Positions 45,480 through 56,432 of a stretch of 64,000 nt of DNA are shown piece after piece. The notes beneath the pieces are model-generated. The model was not told the origin of the DNA and did not search any database. It worked only from the letters and a program-made list of their open reading frames with translations. Every line of letters begins with the position of its first letter. Positions within the stretch are counted from its first letter, which is position 1. Origin of the DNA: Microvirga soli (GTDB lineage Bacteria; Pseudomonadota; Alphaproteobacteria; Rhizobiales; Beijerinckiaceae); the NCBI RefSeq assembly GCF_016734765.1, contig NZ_JAERQE010000011.1, forward strand, positions 1-64,000, read 5' to 3'. A program made the translations under genes and the position numbers.

Positions 45480-47033
45480 GTGAATAGTCGTGCCGCAGGA
45501 GCTCTCGGTGCCTGGCTCGCGCTGACGATCATCGCGGCGGTCGCCGTCGCGTCCGTCAACTTCGTCCGCGTCCGCGACAGCTTTGAGGCCGAAGCGCGTA
45601 CCCTGCACCGTGTTGTCTCACAACGGGCAGATCAGCATGACGCGCACTTGACGAGCCTTGCCGCCGTGCTGGCCAGCCCCGACCGCTCGGTCACGACCTT
45701 GGGTGCTCTCGCCGAGGCCATCCTGCGCTTCTATCCCCGGATCACCGGCATCGATGTCATCAGTGTCGGGCCTGCTCCAGACCTGGTGTTCACCACCCGC
45801 GGGGACCAGCCTAAGAGTCCCAGAATGAGCGAGTTTGCGGCAGCTGCTGCCAAACTCTCCCCGGGACAAGCGGTTGTGATAGCTGAGCCCAACGGCGCCG
45901 AAGCCTATCACCTGATCAAACGACTCCCCGAGACCACGTCTCTAGCTGGTGTTCTGGTCATGACAGTCGATGCGCGGCGACTGATGGAGCCCGAGGGCGA
46001 CCTGCCGGCGGGGACCGACCTTGCCCTCCGCGACCCGTCGGGGCGCGATCTCACTCAGGCGGGAGAGGTAATCTCATCCGGTGGGCTCCTCCCGAACTTC
46101 ATCTTTGAGAAAGCGCTCGGCAGCCGGTCCCAGCCGCTCCTCCTGCGGGTGGCCCGTCAGCCCGGATTCGGTGAGCTCCTGCCACCGCTCGCAGTTGCAC
46201 TTGTAACGGCCATCACCGGGATTGGGGTGCTTCTCGCAGGTTTCGTGCTGCGCGAGCGTCGGTCTGCCCGGGAGGCCCGCGAGCGGGCGAGCTTTCACGA
46301 GCACCAGGCCAGGCTCGCTCATGCGATGCGGGTCAACACCGTAGGCGAGATGGCTTCCGGCATCGCCCATGAGCTCACCCAGCCCCTGACCGCCATCCTC
46401 AGCCGCAGTCAGGCGGGCCTTCGCCTCGCCCGTGCCCCTTCCCCCGATTGGGATGAAATCATTGGCGCACTCGACGCGAACGTTCGTCTCGCCAAGCGGG
46501 CCGGCGACATCCTTGCGCGCCTGCGCGCCTACGTGTCGAACAGCGGGCCCGCACCCGAACCCACGAGCCTCAACCGCCTGATTAATAACGTTGCGGAGCT
46601 GATGCAGGGCGATCTGGAGCGCCGCGGCATCGCTCTGGAACTCGATCTTGACCCAGGCGATCCTGTCTGCTTGGTGGATCGGGTGTCTGTCGAGCAGGTC
46701 GTGCACAATCTCGTGCGCAACGCCGCGGACGCAATCGAGGTCCTGTCGCAGGAGCGGCGGACGGTGACGGTCACAACAACCGTTGGCGGTGGATCGGCTG
46801 CGATTGTGGTCCGAGACCAGGGCCCCGGGATCCCTGCTGCGGACCTGCCGCGCCTGTTTGAGCCGTTCTTCACCACCAAGCCCGACGGCATGGGCCTTGG
46901 CCTGCCACTGTGCGAACGCATCGTCGAGGCCTTCGGCGGGCGGATCACGGCGGCGAATGCTCCGGAGGGTGGTGCCGTGTTCACGATCCGCCTGCCGCTG
47001 CTCGTTGAACGCCGGAAGGAGGCGGCCGAGTGA
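45480..47033 (+). CDS. Membrane sensor histidine kinase (FixL/TtrS-type)
   Basis: A 517-residue kinase: first helix about 8-28, periplasmic sensor about 35-235 (CHASE-like spacing), second helix about 238-260, then HisKA with the phospho-acceptor in GEMASGIAHELTQPLTAI, and HATPase_c with NLVRNAADAIEV, VRDQGPGIP and GMGLGLPLCERIV. Starts at GTG 45480. The stop overlaps the regulator start at 47030, so the pair is translationally coupled. Confidence 0.9.
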   Translation: MNSRAAGALGAWLALTIIAAVAVASVNFVRVRDSFEAEARTLHRVVSQRADQHDAHLTSLAAVLASPDRSVTTLGALAEAILRFYPRITGIDVISVGPAPDLVFTTRGDQPKSPRMSEFAAAAAKLSPGQAVVIAEPNGAEAYHLIKRLPETTSLAGVLVMTVDARRLMEPEGDLPAGTDLALRDPSGRDLTQAGEVISSGGLLPNFIFEKALGSRSQPLLLRVARQPGFGELLPPLAVALVTAITGIGVLLAGFVLRERRSAREARERASFHEHQARLAHAMRVNTVGEMASGIAHELTQPLTAILSRSQAGLRLARAPSPDWDEIIGALDANVRLAKRAGDILARLRAYVSNSGPAPEPTSLNRLINNVAELMQGDLERRGIALELDLDPGDPVCLVDRVSVEQVVHNLVRNAADAIEVLSQERRTVTVTTTVGGGSAAIVVRDQGPGIPAADLPRLFEPFFTTKPDGMGLGLPLCERIVEAFGGRITAANAPEGGAVFTIRLPLLVERRKEAAE

Positions 47034-47653
47034 ACTTCTCCCGCACCGTATTCCTTATCGACGATGATGATGACGTTCGCGACGCGCTCCGGATGCTCCT
47101 GCGAGCGGCTGGGTTCGCGGTCGAGGCCTTTCCAAGCGCCCTCGCCTTTCTGGAGCGGCGGGACCAGAAGGCTGTAGGATGCATCGTCGCCGACGTGCGG
47201 ATGCCCGGCCTCTCAGGCCTTCAGCTCCTGGAGCGGCTTGCCGCCGATGGTGAGCGCATACCGGTGGTGGTCATCACCGGCCATGGCGACATCAATGCCT
47301 GCCGGCGCGCCTTCAAGGGCGGCGCCGTCGACTTCCTGACAAAACCGGTCGACGAGCAGGTGCTGATCGAAGCCATCGAGGCGGGTTTCACGCGGCTTGA
47401 GGCGCAGCGCCGTGAAGCCAGCGAGGTCGATGAGGCGGTGGCGCTTCTCTCCCGTCTCACGCAGCGCGAGAACGAGATCCTCGACATGGTGGCCCGCGGC
47501 TGGATGACAAAGGAGATCGCCCGGGCCGTGGGGGTTTCACCGCGTACGGTTGAAACTCACCGCGCCAATCTCGCCGAAAAGCTTGGCACGACGTCGGTCG
47601 CCGAGATGGTGCGCCTCGTGCTCCTGGCTCGCCCGACCCATACTTCTCCGTAG
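47030..47653 (+). CDS. FixJ/NarL-type response regulator
   Basis: A 207-residue regulator: receiver domain with FLIDDDDDVRDAL (acidic pocket), phospho-acceptor Asp in VADVRMPG, Thr in VITGHGD and Lys-Pro in LTKPVDE, then a LuxR-type HTH (LTQRENEILDMVARG ... SPRTVETHRANLAEKL). GTG start inside the kinase stop. A palindrome at 47649-47663 and the following GlcG-like gene are candidate targets. Confidence 0.9.
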   Translation: MNFSRTVFLIDDDDDVRDALRMLLRAAGFAVEAFPSALAFLERRDQKAVGCIVADVRMPGLSGLQLLERLAADGERIPVVVITGHGDINACRRAFKGGAVDFLTKPVDEQVLIEAIEAGFTRLEAQRREASEVDEAVALLSRLTQRENEILDMVARGWMTKEIARAVGVSPRTVETHRANLAEKLGTTSVAEMVRLVLLARPTHTSP

Positions 47654-47663
47654 AACTACGTAG
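47649..47663. promoter_or_regulatory. Overlapping palindromes, candidate regulator site
   Basis: CGTAGAACTACGTAG contains CGTAG-AA-CTACG and the self-complementary CTACGTAG. It overlaps the stop codon of the response regulator gene and lies about 100 bp before the GlcG-like gene. TACGTA-type sites are typical for FixJ/NarL-type regulators; binding by this one is a guess. Confidence 0.35.
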
Positions 47664-47763
47664 ATTGCTCCGGTGCCGCACCGATAACCCGCCGGGCGTT
47701 GGTTGGCTAAAGTCCAGGTGTCGAACAAGCCGGGGTCTAAACGATCCCCACCGGAGAAGTGCC

Positions 47764-48252
47764 ATGTCGAAAATTCGCAATGCCGTTGTCGCGGCTCTCA
47801 CCCTGGCTCCTGCGGCCGCCGGCGCCCAAGTCCTTCAGGAGCGCAACATGCCGCTGGCCATTGCCCAGGAGCTGGCCCAAGCCACGGTCGAGGCCTGCGC
47901 CGTCAAGAACTTCAACGTGACGGCAACGGTGGTGGATCGTGCCGGGCTCGTGCGCGCGGTGCTCCGGGCCGACCGGGCTGGTCCCCATACTGTCGAGGCG
48001 AGCCGAGCAAAGGCCTACACGGCGGCGTCCGCCCGCAACAACACCACCGCCATCATGGAAAACGCCGACAAGAACCCGGCCGCCCGCCACCTGGCGGCCA
48101 TCGAGGGCTTTCTCCTGCTCGGCGGCGGCGTGCCGGTGAAAGCGGGCGACGAGGTCATCGGGGCTGTGGGCGTTGGTGGCGCTCCGGGCGGCCACCTTGA
48201 TGAGGAATGCGCGAACGCTGGTCTTGCCAAGGTGCAAGCGAAACTGAAGTAA
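47764..48252 (+). CDS. GlcG/HbpS family heme-binding-type protein
   Basis: A 162-residue exported protein with a signal peptide (about 1-21, ending AAGAQ). The GlcG/HbpS domain follows: ATVEACAVKNFNVTATVVD, LRADRAGPHTVEASRAKAYT, GGVPVKAGDEVIGAVGVGG. Members bind heme or support PQQ-dependent oxidation. It lies downstream of the two-component pair and 52 bp before the ankyrin gene, so both may be its targets. Confidence 0.88.
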   Translation: MSKIRNAVVAALTLAPAAAGAQVLQERNMPLAIAQELAQATVEACAVKNFNVTATVVDRAGLVRAVLRADRAGPHTVEASRAKAYTAASARNNTTAIMENADKNPAARHLAAIEGFLLLGGGVPVKAGDEVIGAVGVGGAPGGHLDEECANAGLAKVQAKLK

Positions 48253-48304
48253 CCGATAGCGGTGGCCTGCAACGGTGGGCCACCGCACCAGAGGGGGACG
48301 GACC

Positions 48305-49000
48305 ATGACCAACCCGTTTGTGCTCATCGGATTGATCGGAATCCTGGCACTGTCCGGGGGCGCGGCCTCTGCGCAAACCCCTCCCACACCAGCTGAGCTC
48401 TCGGCCTATCGTGGGCTGCACGCGGCCGCAGCCCAAGGCTCCGTCGACGACATCCGGCGGCTGGCCCAAACAGGCGCCGACCTGAATGCCCATGACGGCA
48501 ACGGCCGCACGCCGCTGCACGTGGCAGCGTTCCAGGGGCACGGGACGGCGGCACGGGCCCTGATCGCCGCCGGGGCCGATCCCGGTTTGCTCGACAACCA
48601 GCGCTATGACGCTGTGACCATCGCGGCGGTCAGAGATGACGTGCCGACGTTGAAGGCGCTGCTCGCGGCCGGCGCGAGCGCAAAGCTGGTCACCAGCATC
48701 TACGACGGCACGGCCCTGATCGCCGCGGCCCATCTCGGCCACGACGGCATTGTGCGCGAGCTTATCCGCGCCGGCGCGCCGCTTGACCACGTCAACAACC
48801 TGGGCTGGACCGCGTTGATCGAGGCGGTGGTCCTCGGCGACGGTGGTGCCCGTCATACAGAGACAGTGCGTACGCTCCTCGAAGCCGGTGCCGACCCCCG
48901 GATTTCCGACCGGAACGGGTCGACGCCCCTGCAGCTCGCGCAGGCTCGCGGGTACACCGGCATGGTGTCCCTGTTGCACAGCGCCATGCGCCGGCGTTGA
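48305..49000 (+). CDS. Exported ankyrin-repeat protein
   Basis: A 231-residue protein with signal peptide (about 1-23, ending ASAQ) and about five ankyrin repeats: LHAAAAQGSVDDIRRLAQTG, then repeats with GRTPLHVAAFQGHG, ALIAAAHLGHDGIV, GWTALIEAVVLGD and GSTPLQLAQARGYTGMV. Periplasmic ankyrin proteins are often linked with peroxidase or catalase function; it probably serves protein-protein contact. Same strand as, and probably same transcript as, the GlcG-like gene. Confidence 0.88.
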   Translation: MTNPFVLIGLIGILALSGGAASAQTPPTPAELSAYRGLHAAAAQGSVDDIRRLAQTGADLNAHDGNGRTPLHVAAFQGHGTAARALIAAGADPGLLDNQRYDAVTIAAVRDDVPTLKALLAAGASAKLVTSIYDGTALIAAAHLGHDGIVRELIRAGAPLDHVNNLGWTALIEAVVLGDGGARHTETVRTLLEAGADPRISDRNGSTPLQLAQARGYTGMVSLLHSAMRRR

Positions 49001-49085
49001 CCTTGGGATCCATTTCCGCGCAATGAAACCGAGAGGGCAGGCTGGCGTTGCCGCAAAGAAAGTTGGGGCGTCGCCCCGCGCCTGC

Positions 49086-51002
<1,917 letters not shown>

Positions 51003-51004
51003 TC

Positions 51005-51130
51005 ATGCAGCACGCGAAGCCCACTCGGTCCATGGCCGTCGCCGCCAACCATACAGGCGAACGATGGTGGGCCCTCAGCCTTTTGTCCGGCTCTTTGGCC
51101 CTGCTCGCCTGGTGCGTCGTCGCGCTTTAG
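51005..51130 (+). CDS. Small membrane protein
   Basis: A 41-residue frame with GGAGGGTGATC just before the ATG, a strong ribosome site, and one hydrophobic helix (about 22-41, WWALSLLSGSLALLAWCVVA). No family recognised; size and layout fit single-pass small membrane proteins. Confidence 0.45.
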   Translation: MQHAKPTRSMAVAANHTGERWWALSLLSGSLALLAWCVVAL

Positions 51131-51167
51131 GCGAGAGGAAGGATCAGCAGAACGGGAGGGCCCAAAC

Positions 51168-51500
51168 ATGTGCAATTACAATCTGTTCCGCCACGCCGAC
51201 CGCGCGGAGCTCATCTGCGCGGTTCCGGAGGTCCGGCCTGTGCCGGCCTTCATCACGGGTCCGCCATGGAGCTTCGTCGGACGCGTGCGGGATTGTGCCG
51301 CCGGCTCGCCAGGGTTCAATCACCAGGCTGCGGAGGAGAGCGTCCACTTCAACGGCTTTTACCTGTTCCAGTTGATCAATACATCGGATCTCAGGTCCTG
51401 GATCGATCAGGACCGCCGGCGGCAGCCCGGCGGGGAAGCTCCACTCTGCGGCAGGGAATGGCCAGGCGAGTTCCCGCTACGCCGGATGATGGCCGGTTGA
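51168..51500 (+). CDS. Uncharacterised small protein
   Basis: A 110-residue protein beginning CNYNLFRHADRAELICAVPE and containing ITGPPWSFVGRV and SVHFNGFYLFQLI. The sequence looks conserved-like and coding (varied, non-repetitive, hydrophobic pattern), but the family is not recognised; the last 35 residues are less convincing. It follows the 41-residue gene by 37 bp and precedes the AhpD-like gene. Confidence 0.5.
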   Translation: MCNYNLFRHADRAELICAVPEVRPVPAFITGPPWSFVGRVRDCAAGSPGFNHQAAEESVHFNGFYLFQLINTSDLRSWIDQDRRRQPGGEAPLCGREWPGEFPLRRMMAG

Positions 51501-51605
51501 GACGAGGAGGACTGAGGGTCGCGTGAGGGGAGCCCTGCGGCACGGCCAAGGCTCGAATCCCGCGCGGCTCTTCGAAATACACCGCGGCTCTGTCAGGAGG
51601 TGAAC

Positions 51606-51938
51606 ATGTCTGGCCCGCTTTACCCTGAGCCATCGCCCGAGCTGGCGCGCAGCCGCCGCGAACTCGCCCCTGACGTGCAGGCCGCCTTCGACGCATTCAG
51701 CCGCCAGGTGTTCGCCGCCGGTGCTTTGGACACTAAGACGAAGCAGTTGATTGCCGTCGCGGTCGCCCATGTCACCCAATGCCCCTATTGCATCCAGGGC
51801 CACACGAAGGCGGCTCAGCGCGCCGGAGCGACGGCGCAGGAGCTGATGGAAGCCGTCTGGGTGGCCGCCGAGATGCGGGCCGGCGGAGCATTTGCTCACG
51901 CCAGCCTTATGATCGCTTCCTTGTCCGAAGATCGGTAG
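51606..51938 (+). CDS. Carboxymuconolactone decarboxylase/AhpD-like protein
   Basis: A 110-residue AhpD-fold protein. The redox motif CPYCIQGH with two cysteines and the following His marks it as a peroxidase-type (AhpD-like) member rather than a decarboxylase; EAVWVAAEMRAGGAFAHA completes the helix. AGGAGG lies 6 nt before the ATG at 51606. Likely role: alkylhydroperoxide defence. Confidence 0.9.
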   Translation: MSGPLYPEPSPELARSRRELAPDVQAAFDAFSRQVFAAGALDTKTKQLIAVAVAHVTQCPYCIQGHTKAAQRAGATAQELMEAVWVAAEMRAGGAFAHASLMIASLSEDR

Positions 51939-52093
51939 ACAATCAAAGTGCAAAGAAAGTGATTTGAACCTGCAAATCTATTCGTTTGTCACGTACCCTG
52001 TCCGCACATACCCTCTTTCCTGTCGACCGATGGCGCCGATGACCGGCATACCTTCACAGGCCTCTCGTCAGCGCAGACCCAGAGGAGGCAGGG

Positions 52094-52786
52094 ATGCTCA
52101 CCGCCGCGGACGTCATGACGAGAGCGGTCATCACGGTCAGGCCCGAGACGTCAATCCACGAGATCGCCAAGTTGCTCTGCGACCATCATATCAGCGGCGT
52201 TCCGGTTATCGATGACGAGGAGCGGCTGCTCGGTATTGTCAGCGAAGGCGATCTCATCGGGCATGCCCAATTGGCCGGCGAACAACGCCGGTCCTGGTGG
52301 CAGACTTTCCTCAATGGCCCCACGGTGCTGGCTCAGCACTACGCCAAATCACATGGCCGGACCGCCAGCGACGTCATGACGGACGAGGTGGTCGCGGTCC
52401 TGGAGACCACGTCGGTTGCCGACACGGCCCGCACCCTGGAGCAACATCGGATCAAGCGTGTTCCGGTGCTGCGGAACGGAAGGCTCGTCGGCATCGTGAC
52501 TAGAAGCAACCTGCTTCAGGTGCTGGCGACCACCGACGTGTCGAAGCCGATGAACGTTGCCGACCGCATCATTCGGGAGCGGCTGAACGACGAGCTTGAG
52601 GGTCAGCCCTGGGCCTATCTCCTGTCGAAGAACATCGTCATCGAGAATGGCGTCGTTCACCTGTTCGGCATCGTCCAGTCAGACGAGGAGCGACACGCGC
52701 TCCGCCTTGCTGCGGAGAACCAGGCCGGCGTGAAGGCGGTGGAGGATCACCTTTCGGTGGTACCGCCCGTCTCTTATGTCTTCTAA
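52094..52786 (+). CDS. CBS-pair and BON domain protein
   Basis: A 230-residue soluble protein with two CBS domains (about 1-60, ADVMTRAVITVRPETSI; about 92-148, ASDVMTDEVVAVLETTSV) and a C-terminal BON domain (about 155-225, with VHLFGIVQSDEERHAL). CBS pairs bind adenosyl ligands and BON domains bind membranes or polymers, so this is a plausible energy-state stress sensor. AGGAGGCAGGG precedes the ATG. Confidence 0.9.
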   Translation: MLTAADVMTRAVITVRPETSIHEIAKLLCDHHISGVPVIDDEERLLGIVSEGDLIGHAQLAGEQRRSWWQTFLNGPTVLAQHYAKSHGRTASDVMTDEVVAVLETTSVADTARTLEQHRIKRVPVLRNGRLVGIVTRSNLLQVLATTDVSKPMNVADRIIRERLNDELEGQPWAYLLSKNIVIENGVVHLFGIVQSDEERHALRLAAENQAGVKAVEDHLSVVPPVSYVF

Positions 52787-53050
52787 GGAGCTCACGCTGA
52801 ATCAGTTCAACGCTGGAGAAATGTGGAACGCCAAACTGGCTGCCCGAGCGACCCCACGAGGTCACACGAGCAGGCAAGATTTGTTCTGCCCCACCTCTCG
52901 AAGCGGCCGGATTTGTCATGGAGCTGCTGTTGTTGAGATTGCCGTCCTCCATGTTCATCCGCCTTGGACCGTGTCGGTCCTTTCAGGTGCTCGGCCCTTG
53001 TGGCTCGATGCTTCAGCATAATCGGGCTTCCAGAACGTGATGGTGTAGAC

Positions 53051-53383
53051 ATGATACCGACCCGGGGTGAAACGGCGCCAGCACCGAACTTCAAAGCGGT
53101 TCTGTACGGCATTGTGCTCACGGCACTTGCCAGGGCCTCTCTTGTGCTCGCCGTTTGCATCATCATGGATGCGTCCGGCGGCCAGGGGCTCGGACCGAGT
53201 CTGCGGACAGCGGTCCTCGCTTTCGGCCTCCTCGGGGGAGCCGCGCTTGGCCGCGGGTGGCGAGCGGAGCGGGTTTCAGAACCTGATCAGGCAAGCCGTT
53301 TCTACGCCGTCGCCCTTGTGAACTACTTCATCTGCTATGCCGCGCTTCTGGCTGGCAGTTTATTGAGCGCCGGTGAGAATTGA
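53051..53383 (+). CDS. Small membrane protein
   Basis: A 110-residue protein with about three hydrophobic segments (16-37, 51-67 and 83-104). No recognised domain. It ends 12 bp before the large SDR fusion and is probably its operon partner. Confidence 0.6.
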   Translation: MIPTRGETAPAPNFKAVLYGIVLTALARASLVLAVCIIMDASGGQGLGPSLRTAVLAFGLLGGAALGRGWRAERVSEPDQASRFYAVALVNYFICYAALLAGSLLSAGEN

Positions 53384-53395
53384 GGAGCGCAGGCT

Positions 53396-55900
53396 TTGCA
53401 TGGCAGCCCTTTCTTGACCTTATCCACCGATCAAAGGCCCATCGTCCTCATCACCGGCGCAACCGGCAATCTGGGCCGCTCGCTGGGAAAGGTGTTCGGC
53501 CGCGACTACCGCACCGTCGGTCTCGACCGTGTTGCGGAAGGGGCCGACTTTCCGGTCATCGCGGTTGACTTCACGTCCGACGCATCAATGGAGTTGGCGT
53601 TCCGCAAATTCCGCGACACCTTCGGGTCACGCATCGCCAGCGTCATCCACCTCGTCGCCTACTTCGATTTTACGGGTGACGATCACCCTCTCTATCAATC
53701 CGTCACGGTCGAGGGCACCCGGCGCCTGTTGCGCGCCCTGCAGGGGTTCGAAGTCGAGCAGTTCGTCTATGCGAGCACGATGCTGGTGCATGCGCCATGC
53801 CGCCCCGGCGAGCGGATTGACGAACGGCAGCCGATTGATCCGCGCTGGGCCTACCCCAGGTCGAAGGCCGCAGCCGAGGAGGTGATCCGGGCCGAGCACG
53901 GGCCGATCCCCTATGCCATCCTGAGGCTGGCCGGCGTCTATGACGAGCACACGACCGTGCCCACGATGGCCCAGCAGATGGCGAGGGTGTACGAACGGAA
54001 CTTCCAAAGCCACTTCTACTCCGGCAGCACGCTCGTTGGTCAATCCATGTTGCACCGGGCGGACATGCTCGATGCCTTCCACCGTACGGTCGACCGCCGC
54101 GCCGCATTGCCACCCAACGCCGAGATCCTGATCGGCGAACCCGACGCCATGGGATACGAGGCGCTCCAGGACGAGCTCGGCCGGCTCCTGCACGGCGAGG
54201 ACAACTGGCCGACGCTGCGTCTGCCTAAGATAGTGGCCGCCGCCGGAGCCTGGGCGCAGGACGAGCTTGAACCGGTCATCCCTGACCTGATTGACGGAGG
54301 CGAGGAGCCGTTCATCAAGCCTTTCATGGTTGCCATGGCCGATGACCACTACGCCCTCGACGTCCGACGGGCTCGCGAGCTCCTCGGATGGGAGCCCCGG
54401 CACCGGCTGAAGGACGAACTGCCTCGGCTCGCAGCAGCCCTCAAGGCGGACCCAGCCGGATGGTACAAGGCGAATGGGGTCACACCCCCGGCCTGGCTGA
54501 GCGAGGCGGCCGATCTGGGGAAAAACCCGGAGGAGCTGAACGCCCGGCACACCGCCAGGACCAAATCCGAGCATCGCGCCAACCGCTGGGCGCATTTCGC
54601 CAACATGGGCCTTGGCACCTGGCTCATCACCCAGCCGCTGCTGATCGATGTCCCGGAGCCTCTCCTGCGCTGGAGCGAAATCGTCCTGGGCTGTGCCGTC
54701 ATGGTGTTCGCGGCTGCGGCCCTGTCCTGGCGGGCGCAATGGGTCCGCTGGATATGCGCCGTAATCGGCGCGCTGGTGATGGCGGCGCCCTTCCTGTTCT
54801 CGACGCAAAGCGCGGCCGCCTATCTCTCCGACACGCTTGTCGGCTTCCTGATCTTCGCCTTTGCCGTTTGCACGAAGCCCGAGCCCGGCTCCTCGGCCGT
54901 CGCCGCGCTTACCGGGCCAGTCGTGCCGCCGGGCTGGAGCTACAACCCGTCCAGCTGGGTGCAGCGCCTGCCGATCATCATCCTGGCGCTCGTCGGCCTC
55001 TACGTCTCGCGCTACCTGGCGGCCTACCAGCTCGGTCACATCCCGGATGTCTGGGATCCGTTCTTCTCCGGCTCGCCATCCGATCCCCAGAATGGAACGG
55101 AGGAGATCATCACCTCGTCGGTGTCGAAGGCATGGCCGGTGTCCGATGCCGCTGTGGGCGGCTACACCTACCTGCTGGAGATCCTCACTGGTCTGGTCGG
55201 CTCGCGGGCCCGCTGGCGCACCATGCCCTGGCTGGTGATCCTCTTCGGCCTGATGATCGCGCCTCTGGGTGTCGTCTCGATTGTGTTCATCATCATCCAG
55301 CCGATAGTCATCGGCACCTGGAGCATCATCGCCCTGATCGGCGCCGCCGCGATCCTGGTGCAGATTCCCTATTCCCTCGATGAGATGATCGCGACGTTCC
55401 AGTTCATGCGCCGCCGGATAAAGAGGGGTCGGAACGCGCTCCGCGTGTTCCTCCTGGGCGACACCGATGACGTGGACGAGGCGCGAGACTCCAATCCGAA
55501 GGCCGACGAATTCGACAGGCCACCTGGCGCCGTGATCAAGGATATGGTGGGCGGCGGCGTCAGTCTGCCGTGGAACCTTGCTCTCTCGGGACTGGTTGGC
55601 TTGTCCCTGCTGTTCACGCGGGTCACGCTCGGGGCGGAAGGCAGCATGGCTAACTCCGATCATCTGATCGGCTCTCTTGTCCTGACGGTGGTCTCACTGG
55701 CCGCCGCGGAAGTGGCAAGGCCATTGCGGTTTCTCAACATCCCGCTCGGGCTGGCGCTCTTTGCCACCCCGTTCATCCATGGGGCCAGCATGACGGCGAC
55801 CGTGGCCAGCATCGCCTGCGGCGCCGCGCTTGTGGCACTCAGTATCCGCCGTGGCCCGATCCGTGAGCAGTACGGATCCTGGAGCCGGGTGGTGGTGTAG
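53396..55900 (+). CDS. SDR/NAD-epimerase fused to VKOR/SPW-like membrane domain
   Basis: An 834-residue fusion. Residues about 15-330 are an extended SDR: VLITGATGNLGRSLG, YASTMLVHAP and YPRSKAAAEE as the Tyr-Lys pair. From about 400 on there are about ten hydrophobic segments, including the WDPFFSGSPSDPQNGT and RWRTMPWLVILFG motifs of vitamin K epoxide reductase/SPW-type membrane proteins. The CxxC expected in GTW-CTLC-type helices reads GTWSIIAL, so a thiol redox role is unlikely here. The start is TTG at 53396 after GAGGAG. Substrate unknown. Confidence 0.85.
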   Translation: MHGSPFLTLSTDQRPIVLITGATGNLGRSLGKVFGRDYRTVGLDRVAEGADFPVIAVDFTSDASMELAFRKFRDTFGSRIASVIHLVAYFDFTGDDHPLYQSVTVEGTRRLLRALQGFEVEQFVYASTMLVHAPCRPGERIDERQPIDPRWAYPRSKAAAEEVIRAEHGPIPYAILRLAGVYDEHTTVPTMAQQMARVYERNFQSHFYSGSTLVGQSMLHRADMLDAFHRTVDRRAALPPNAEILIGEPDAMGYEALQDELGRLLHGEDNWPTLRLPKIVAAAGAWAQDELEPVIPDLIDGGEEPFIKPFMVAMADDHYALDVRRARELLGWEPRHRLKDELPRLAAALKADPAGWYKANGVTPPAWLSEAADLGKNPEELNARHTARTKSEHRANRWAHFANMGLGTWLITQPLLIDVPEPLLRWSEIVLGCAVMVFAAAALSWRAQWVRWICAVIGALVMAAPFLFSTQSAAAYLSDTLVGFLIFAFAVCTKPEPGSSAVAALTGPVVPPGWSYNPSSWVQRLPIIILALVGLYVSRYLAAYQLGHIPDVWDPFFSGSPSDPQNGTEEIITSSVSKAWPVSDAAVGGYTYLLEILTGLVGSRARWRTMPWLVILFGLMIAPLGVVSIVFIIIQPIVIGTWSIIALIGAAAILVQIPYSLDEMIATFQFMRRRIKRGRNALRVFLLGDTDDVDEARDSNPKADEFDRPPGAVIKDMVGGGVSLPWNLALSGLVGLSLLFTRVTLGAEGSMANSDHLIGSLVLTVVSLAAAEVARPLRFLNIPLGLALFATPFIHGASMTATVASIACGAALVALSIRRGPIREQYGSWSRVVV

Positions 55901-55935
55901 CAAAATGACTGCCTCACGGCGCCGTCATCCCGGCC

Positions 55936-55967
55936 GGGAACCTTTTGGGATTGCTTCCATCCAATGG
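55936..55967 (+). promoter_or_regulatory. ECF sigma promoter 1
   Basis: GGGAACC (55936-55942), 17-nt spacer, TCCAATGG (55960-55967), 45 bp before the ATG at 56013. The same elements with the same spacer recur at 56979 and 59428. The pattern is the GGAAC...TCYAA layout of RpoE-like ECF sigma promoters. Confidence 0.7.
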
Positions 55968-56012
55968 GGATGCGCGGGCACAGATGGACCCGGCGCGTCA
56001 TCGGAGGATGCT

Positions 56013-56432
56013 ATGAGAATTGCTTTCACCACACTTGCCCTGGCTGCCGCCTTCAGCCTGCCGGCCCTCGCCGCCGACCAGGTTGAGAAGGCGCCACCGA
56101 CAGGTGCCTACAAGAAGGTGAGCGAACTTGTGAAGATACCCGACTTCCTGCCGGGCCTCGGCCAGCTCTATGTCGACCCCAAGACCCTGCCGGCCGGCCC
56201 GTTCCTCGCCTATGACCGAGACGGGCGACTTGTGAGCACGGTCTACATGCTGCCCATCGAGGATCTCTCGAACAAGGACAAGCGCTTCGACGATCTCGCC
56301 GCACCGGGCGGCAAAGTCGATCATGTCGACGTCTACTTCAACGCCGGCCATCCGGGTGTTGAGAAACCTCACGCCCATGTCGTCCTGTGGCATGTGCCCA
56401 AGGCCGACGAGCAACGGGTGGCGGCGAAGTGA
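56013..56432 (+). CDS. Exported protein of the cupredoxin operon
   Basis: A 139-residue protein with a clear signal peptide (about 1-20, ending ALAAD). The mature part contains VSELVKIPDFLPGLGQLYVD and a histidine-rich end (VDHVDVYFNAGHPGVEKPHAH) that could bind metal. Family not firmly recognised. It overlaps the cupredoxin gene start by 1 nt, so both are translated together from ECF promoter 1. Confidence 0.78.
   Translation: MRIAFTTLALAAAFSLPALAADQVEKAPPTGAYKKVSELVKIPDFLPGLGQLYVDPKTLPAGPFLAYDRDGRLVSTVYMLPIEDLSNKDKRFDDLAAPGGKVDHVDVYFNAGHPGVEKPHAHVVLWHVPKADEQRVAAK

Noticed and set aside
53627..55663. 678-residue open frame on the minus strand
   Set aside because: Antisense shadow of the SDR-VKOR fusion gene, which has clear motifs on the plus strand.
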